The notes beneath the pieces are model-generated. The model saw only the letters and a program-made list of their open reading frames with translations. It made no database searches and was not told the origin of the DNA. Below are positions 36,594 to 39,544 of a stretch of DNA of 39,544 nt, in pieces. Numbering within the stretch: the stretch's first letter is position 1; each line of letters starts with the position of its first letter. The position numbers and the translations under genes were made by a program. Origin of the DNA: Acidobacteriota bacterium (lineage in GTDB: Bacteria; Acidobacteriota; Vicinamibacteria; Marinacidobacterales; Marinacidobacteraceae); contig JAJDUD010000067.1 of the NCBI GenBank assembly GCA_022826825.1, positions 1 through 39,544 of the forward strand, in the 5' to 3' direction.

Positions 36594-39395
36594 CTAGAAC
36601 GCGTGGCCGATGGTGAAGTGCCACTGCCCCCGAGGGGCGTCACCGACGTCGCCCAGCCGGATCCCGTAGTCGAATCGGAGCGGCCCCAGCGGGGTGTTCC
36701 ACCGGAGCCCGGCGCCGACGTTGTGCCCCAGGTCCGGCAGGCGGAACGAACGGACCTCGCTGTAGACCCCGCCGTGATCCGAGAACGCGGCGCCCCGCAG
36801 GCTGCCCACAATGGGGAACCGAACCTCGATGTTCCCCACGATGAGCATGTTCCCGCCGACCGGGTATCCGCTCGGATCGAGCGGTCCGGCGCGGTCCAGC
36901 TTGTAACCGCGAAGGCTGGTGGCTCCCCCGGCGAAGAACCGCTCGGTGATCGGAACCAGGGCCGGCTCGTCCGCGCCCAGCGTCCACGCCAGGCCGAGCC
37001 GCCCGCTGACGGCAAGGACGACCCGTTCGCCGACGGGAAAGAACAGGTACTGCTGCGTCAAGCCCTTCAGGAACGGAGCCCGGGACCGGAGGAGCGCCGA
37101 CGACCACTCCACGTCCAGGATCCCGAACCGGCCCCGGCGGGGATCCACGGGGTCGTCGCGGGTGTCCGTGACCACCGACGCCGAAACCGCCGAGAGCCAG
37201 AGGTTGTCGGCGAAGTTGCGGTCGATCTGGATCGGGTTGATCTTCAGGTCGAACAACTCGCTCGTCGTCAGGTCGTAGCGCAGGAACACGTTGCGCCCCA
37301 GGATCCGGCGGGTCACCTGGACGCCGATACCGGAGCGGATGAAGTCGAGACTCTCCCGGTCCTGCGACTCCCGGAACGCGCTCACGAAGATGGGGATCTC
37401 GCCCTCCACGCTTTCGGCCCCCCGGTAGGTGGCCACCATGCGCGTGCCCTTGAGCGAGAACCGGCCGAACAGGCTCAGGGTATGGCCCATCCCGAACAGG
37501 TTGTTCCGGGTCCATTCGCCCTCTCCCCGAACCTGCTCCCGCTCGCTGTAGCCCGCGCCGTAGCCGATGCTGGTGCGGGGACCCTCCACCACCCGGATCA
37601 ACACGTTCCGCTCGCTGATCGGTTCCTCGGGTTCCAGCAGATTCACGTCCACGCTGCGGAAGATCCCCATGGACACGAGACGCCGCCGCACTTCCAGCAG
37701 ATCGCCGCTCCCCAGTGCGTCCCCCTCCGCAAAGGGAAGCCGGGAACGGATCACCGAATCCCGTGTGGTGTCGAGGCCCGCCACGATGATCCCGCCGACC
37801 GTGAAGTAGCTCCCGGGGCGGATCCGGAACACGACCTCCGCCTCGTAAGTGACCGGATCCACCGGAGCCTCGACCTCCACCACGGCCTCCAGGTATCCCC
37901 GGTTCCGATGAAACGACTCCAGGTCTTCGCGGGCGCCCACGATGTCTTCGGCCACGTAAGGCGCCCCGGGCGCAATGGCGGCCACCTCCGCCAGCTCGGC
38001 GTCGGTGAACGCGGCGCTCCCCTCGAAACGCACCGTCTCGACGGAAACGGCCGGACCCGGCTCGATCCGGACGCGGAGATCGAGCGCGAGGTCATCGTCC
38101 CCGGGCTCCCCGGGCTGGGGCGGGAGCGGCGCCACCTCGGCCCGGAAGTATCCGAGGCCACGGAGCGTTCGGCGCACGCTCTCGGTCAGCGCCCTCCACT
38201 CCTCCTCGCGGTAGGGCCGGCCGGGCCGGAGCGGCAGCAGGACGTCGGCGACGGCATCCGCCTCCTCGGGGGGCGCACCCTCCGACGAGACGACCCCGAC
38301 GACATAGCGAGGGCCGGGGTCAGCGGAGAACACGAAGGTCCGCTGTTCACCGTCCGCACTCTCGACACTCTCCACCGTGACGGCGCCGTCCCGCCGCCCG
38401 TCGCGCCGGAGTTCGTCGAGAAGCTCCTGCCGGGCGGCTTCGATCGCATCGAGCGTGAGGGTCTGTCCGGAAAGGCCGTCCACGACGCCCTGTGCGTCTC
38501 CTTGAGAAGCACCGAACCCCTCGACCTCCAGGGTTACTCCGGGGCCGCGGTTCACTGACAAGGAGACGTCGACATCCCCGGTTTCGGTCGGCCTCCAGTC
38601 GAGGCTCGCCGTGGCAAACAGGAAGCCCCGATCCCGGAGCCTTTCCTCCACCTCCGGCAGTCGCGCCGTGACGTCCGTTTCGATCCAGGGATCGTCCCGT
38701 GAAATCCCCAGGGCGGCAATGAGGCTGCGGCCCAGTTCATCGTCCACTCCGAGGGCCTCGACCGAAACGACCCGAGCCCGGTCGGCGGCGGCCACCACCA
38801 CCTCGAGCAGCGCATCCCGGCCGTCGGGCACGCTCTGGATGTTCACTTCCGCGCTCACGTAGCCGCGCGAGCGAAGCCAGTTTTCGCCGGCCTCCGCCCG
38901 AACCGGCAGATCGTCCGGCACGGACTCCCCGACCTCGAGACCGAGCATGGCGATCAGATTCAGGTCCTCGCCGGGGGGAGCCCCCTCCACGCTCAGGCGG
39001 GCGATCCGGGGGATGGGGTCGAGTTCGAAGATGAGCCGCAGGTCCCCGCCGGGCGTTTCCTCCGAACGCACCCGGACATCGCGGAAACGGCCGAGCGCGA
39101 ACACCTGCTTCACGGACTGACGCACGACCAACGGACGGAAACGGGTTCCCGGGCGTACCGAGATCAATCGGGAGACCTCTTCGGGCACCGGCTCGGTGCT
39201 CCCGTCCGCCCAGCGGGCGACAACCGAACCCACCCGCTGCGACAGTGGATCTTCCGGCTGACCGGTGGCGCTCTGCGCGCCGGCAAGGCTCCCCGCTGGG
39301 GTTGCTGACAGGATGCCGGCAAGGAGAACCACCAGCGGGCTTGACACGAGTGGCCCCGCACGCTCACGAACCAATCGATTCCAAGTCACAGCCAT
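36594..39395 (-). CDS. bamA: BamA/Omp85-family outer membrane assembly protein with about seven POTRA repeats
   Basis: A 933-residue outer-membrane protein with a signal peptide (about 18-43), a long periplasmic part made of POTRA-type repeats and a C-terminal 16-strand barrel. I count about seven POTRA units by their recurring pattern (for example RFRPLVVRQSVKQVFALGRF, VSVETVRFEGSAAFTDAEL, YFTVGGIIVAGLDTTRDSVI ... RRRLVSMGIFRSVDV), against five in E. coli BamA. The Omp85 signature in barrel loop 6 is SLRGYKLD, and the C-terminal strand ends in phenylalanine (WHFTIGHAF). It folds and inserts beta-barrel proteins. ATG 39395 is chosen because the signal peptide follows; the frame is open upstream to 39521 through a G-rich noncoding stretch. 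The SurA-like gene follows. Confidence 0.88.
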   Translation of the reverse strand: MAVTWNRLVRERAGPLVSSPLVVLLAGILSATPAGSLAGAQSATGQPEDPLSQRVGSVVARWADGSTEPVPEEVSRLISVRPGTRFRPLVVRQSVKQVFALGRFRDVRVRSEETPGGDLRLIFELDPIPRIARLSVEGAPPGEDLNLIAMLGLEVGESVPDDLPVRAEAGENWLRSRGYVSAEVNIQSVPDGRDALLEVVVAAADRARVVSVEALGVDDELGRSLIAALGISRDDPWIETDVTARLPEVEERLRDRGFLFATASLDWRPTETGDVDVSLSVNRGPGVTLEVEGFGASQGDAQGVVDGLSGQTLTLDAIEAARQELLDELRRDGRRDGAVTVESVESADGEQRTFVFSADPGPRYVVGVVSSEGAPPEEADAVADVLLPLRPGRPYREEEWRALTESVRRTLRGLGYFRAEVAPLPPQPGEPGDDDLALDLRVRIEPGPAVSVETVRFEGSAAFTDAELAEVAAIAPGAPYVAEDIVGAREDLESFHRNRGYLEAVVEVEAPVDPVTYEAEVVFRIRPGSYFTVGGIIVAGLDTTRDSVIRSRLPFAEGDALGSGDLLEVRRRLVSMGIFRSVDVNLLEPEEPISERNVLIRVVEGPRTSIGYGAGYSEREQVRGEGEWTRNNLFGMGHTLSLFGRFSLKGTRMVATYRGAESVEGEIPIFVSAFRESQDRESLDFIRSGIGVQVTRRILGRNVFLRYDLTTSELFDLKINPIQIDRNFADNLWLSAVSASVVTDTRDDPVDPRRGRFGILDVEWSSALLRSRAPFLKGLTQQYLFFPVGERVVLAVSGRLGLAWTLGADEPALVPITERFFAGGATSLRGYKLDRAGPLDPSGYPVGGNMLIVGNIEVRFPIVGSLRGAAFSDHGGVYSEVRSFRLPDLGHNVGAGLRWNTPLGPLRFDYGIRLGDVGDAPRGQWHFTIGHAF

Positions 39396-39485
39396 ACCCA
39401 GGCCGGTGCGGGGCGCTTCCACCACGGGCTGCTCGGCGCCCGCAGCGCAACTCCGGAAACGGCCGTTCGCGGCGCGCAGCGCCGC

Positions 39486-39508
39486 GGGGGTGGGGTGTGG
39501 GGAGGGGG
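39486..39508 (+). other. G-quadruplex motif upstream of bamA
   Basis: Four G-runs of 5, 4, 4 and 5 bases separated by 1, 3 and 1 bases (T, TGT, A) form a textbook intramolecular G-quadruplex motif on the plus strand, which is the template strand for bamA. Just after it CCCCACCCC (39511-39519) can instead pair with GGGGTGGGG, making a hairpin, followed by GGAAAAAAGCG. It lies 91-113 bases upstream of the bamA ATG; the rest of 39396-39544 shows nothing coding. Confidence 0.6.
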
Positions 39509-39544
39509 TTCCCCACCCCACGGAAAAAAGCGAAGCAAATCGCG

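Noticed and set aside
1..39544. CRISPR array, prophage or defence island
   Set aside because: No regularly spaced direct repeats, cas, integrase or phage structural genes were seen; the only repeats are the REPIN-like and MITE elements.

Overview
The window is very G+C-rich bacterial chromosome, densely coded, with many GTG starts and short or absent 5' leaders. The gene content points to an aerobic, diderm, heterotrophic bacterium: a bc complex plus cytochrome oxidase locus carrying a giant multiheme cytochrome, BamA with a SurA-like chaperone, secreted TPR and FG-GAP/ASPIC proteins, and secreted amidases. A Gemmatimonadota-like organism (or a neighbouring phylum such as Acidobacteriota) is my best guess. 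That is inference from gene content; there is no rRNA or other phylogenetic marker here. I see no prophage, CRISPR array, tRNA or rRNA.

Layout. 37-1476 (-): an exported dihydropyrimidinase-like amidohydrolase. 1586-1767: a REPIN-like inverted repeat element, with a second copy at 34299-34490. 1869-11945 (-): one long respiratory cluster read Rieske protein, cytochrome b6-like, cytochrome b C-terminal/subunit IV-like, octaheme cytochrome c, oxidase subunits II, I, III, III and IV, then a small CxxC membrane protein, ending in a hairpin. A membrane-anchored HEAT-repeat gene (12026-12913) precedes it. 12938-13211: a MITE flanked by TA. 13211-18903 (-): a trp operon in the order trpL leader peptide, trpD, trpC, trpF, trpB, trpA, then a DAHP-synthase-like gene with altered catalytic residues; trpE and trpG are not here. 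18980-24354 (+): a lipoprotein amidase, an FmdB-type zinc ribbon, and three tandem secreted TPR paralogues with a shared cysteine-pair motif. 24418-28499 (-): an unknown small protein and a large TPR/FG-GAP/ASPIC protein. 28610-30547 (+): an ABC-F ATPase. 30564-31121 (-): an AhpD-like peroxidase-related gene with an in-frame TGA at the catalytic CxxC position. 31162-32611 (+): rnhA and a PhzF-family gene. 32625-34235 (-): a second exported amidase. 34514-39395 (-): BamA, a SurA-like protein and a sigma-70 family factor.

How the parts work together. The respiratory cluster encodes a quinol-to-oxygen chain. The octaheme cytochrome, encoded exactly between the bc and oxidase genes, is the likely electron bridge between them. 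The trp operon appears to be controlled by ribosome-mediated attenuation: a 34-codon leader with three Trp codons in a five-codon stretch is followed by two mutually exclusive RNA pairings. BamA and the SurA-like protein form an outer-membrane biogenesis pair.

The strongest candidate for something new is the 30564-31121 gene, which I read as a selenoprotein. The TGA falls exactly on the second cysteine of the AhpD CxxC motif (C82-H-Y-U85), the frame stays open with clear family homology on both sides, and a 7-bp hairpin with a GGUC(U) loop starts its loop 18 nt after the UGA, as in the E. coli fdhF SECIS as I remember it. Second in interest are the trp attenuator and the three-paralogue TPR family built on the motif C-x8-[WY]-[DE]-x5-C.
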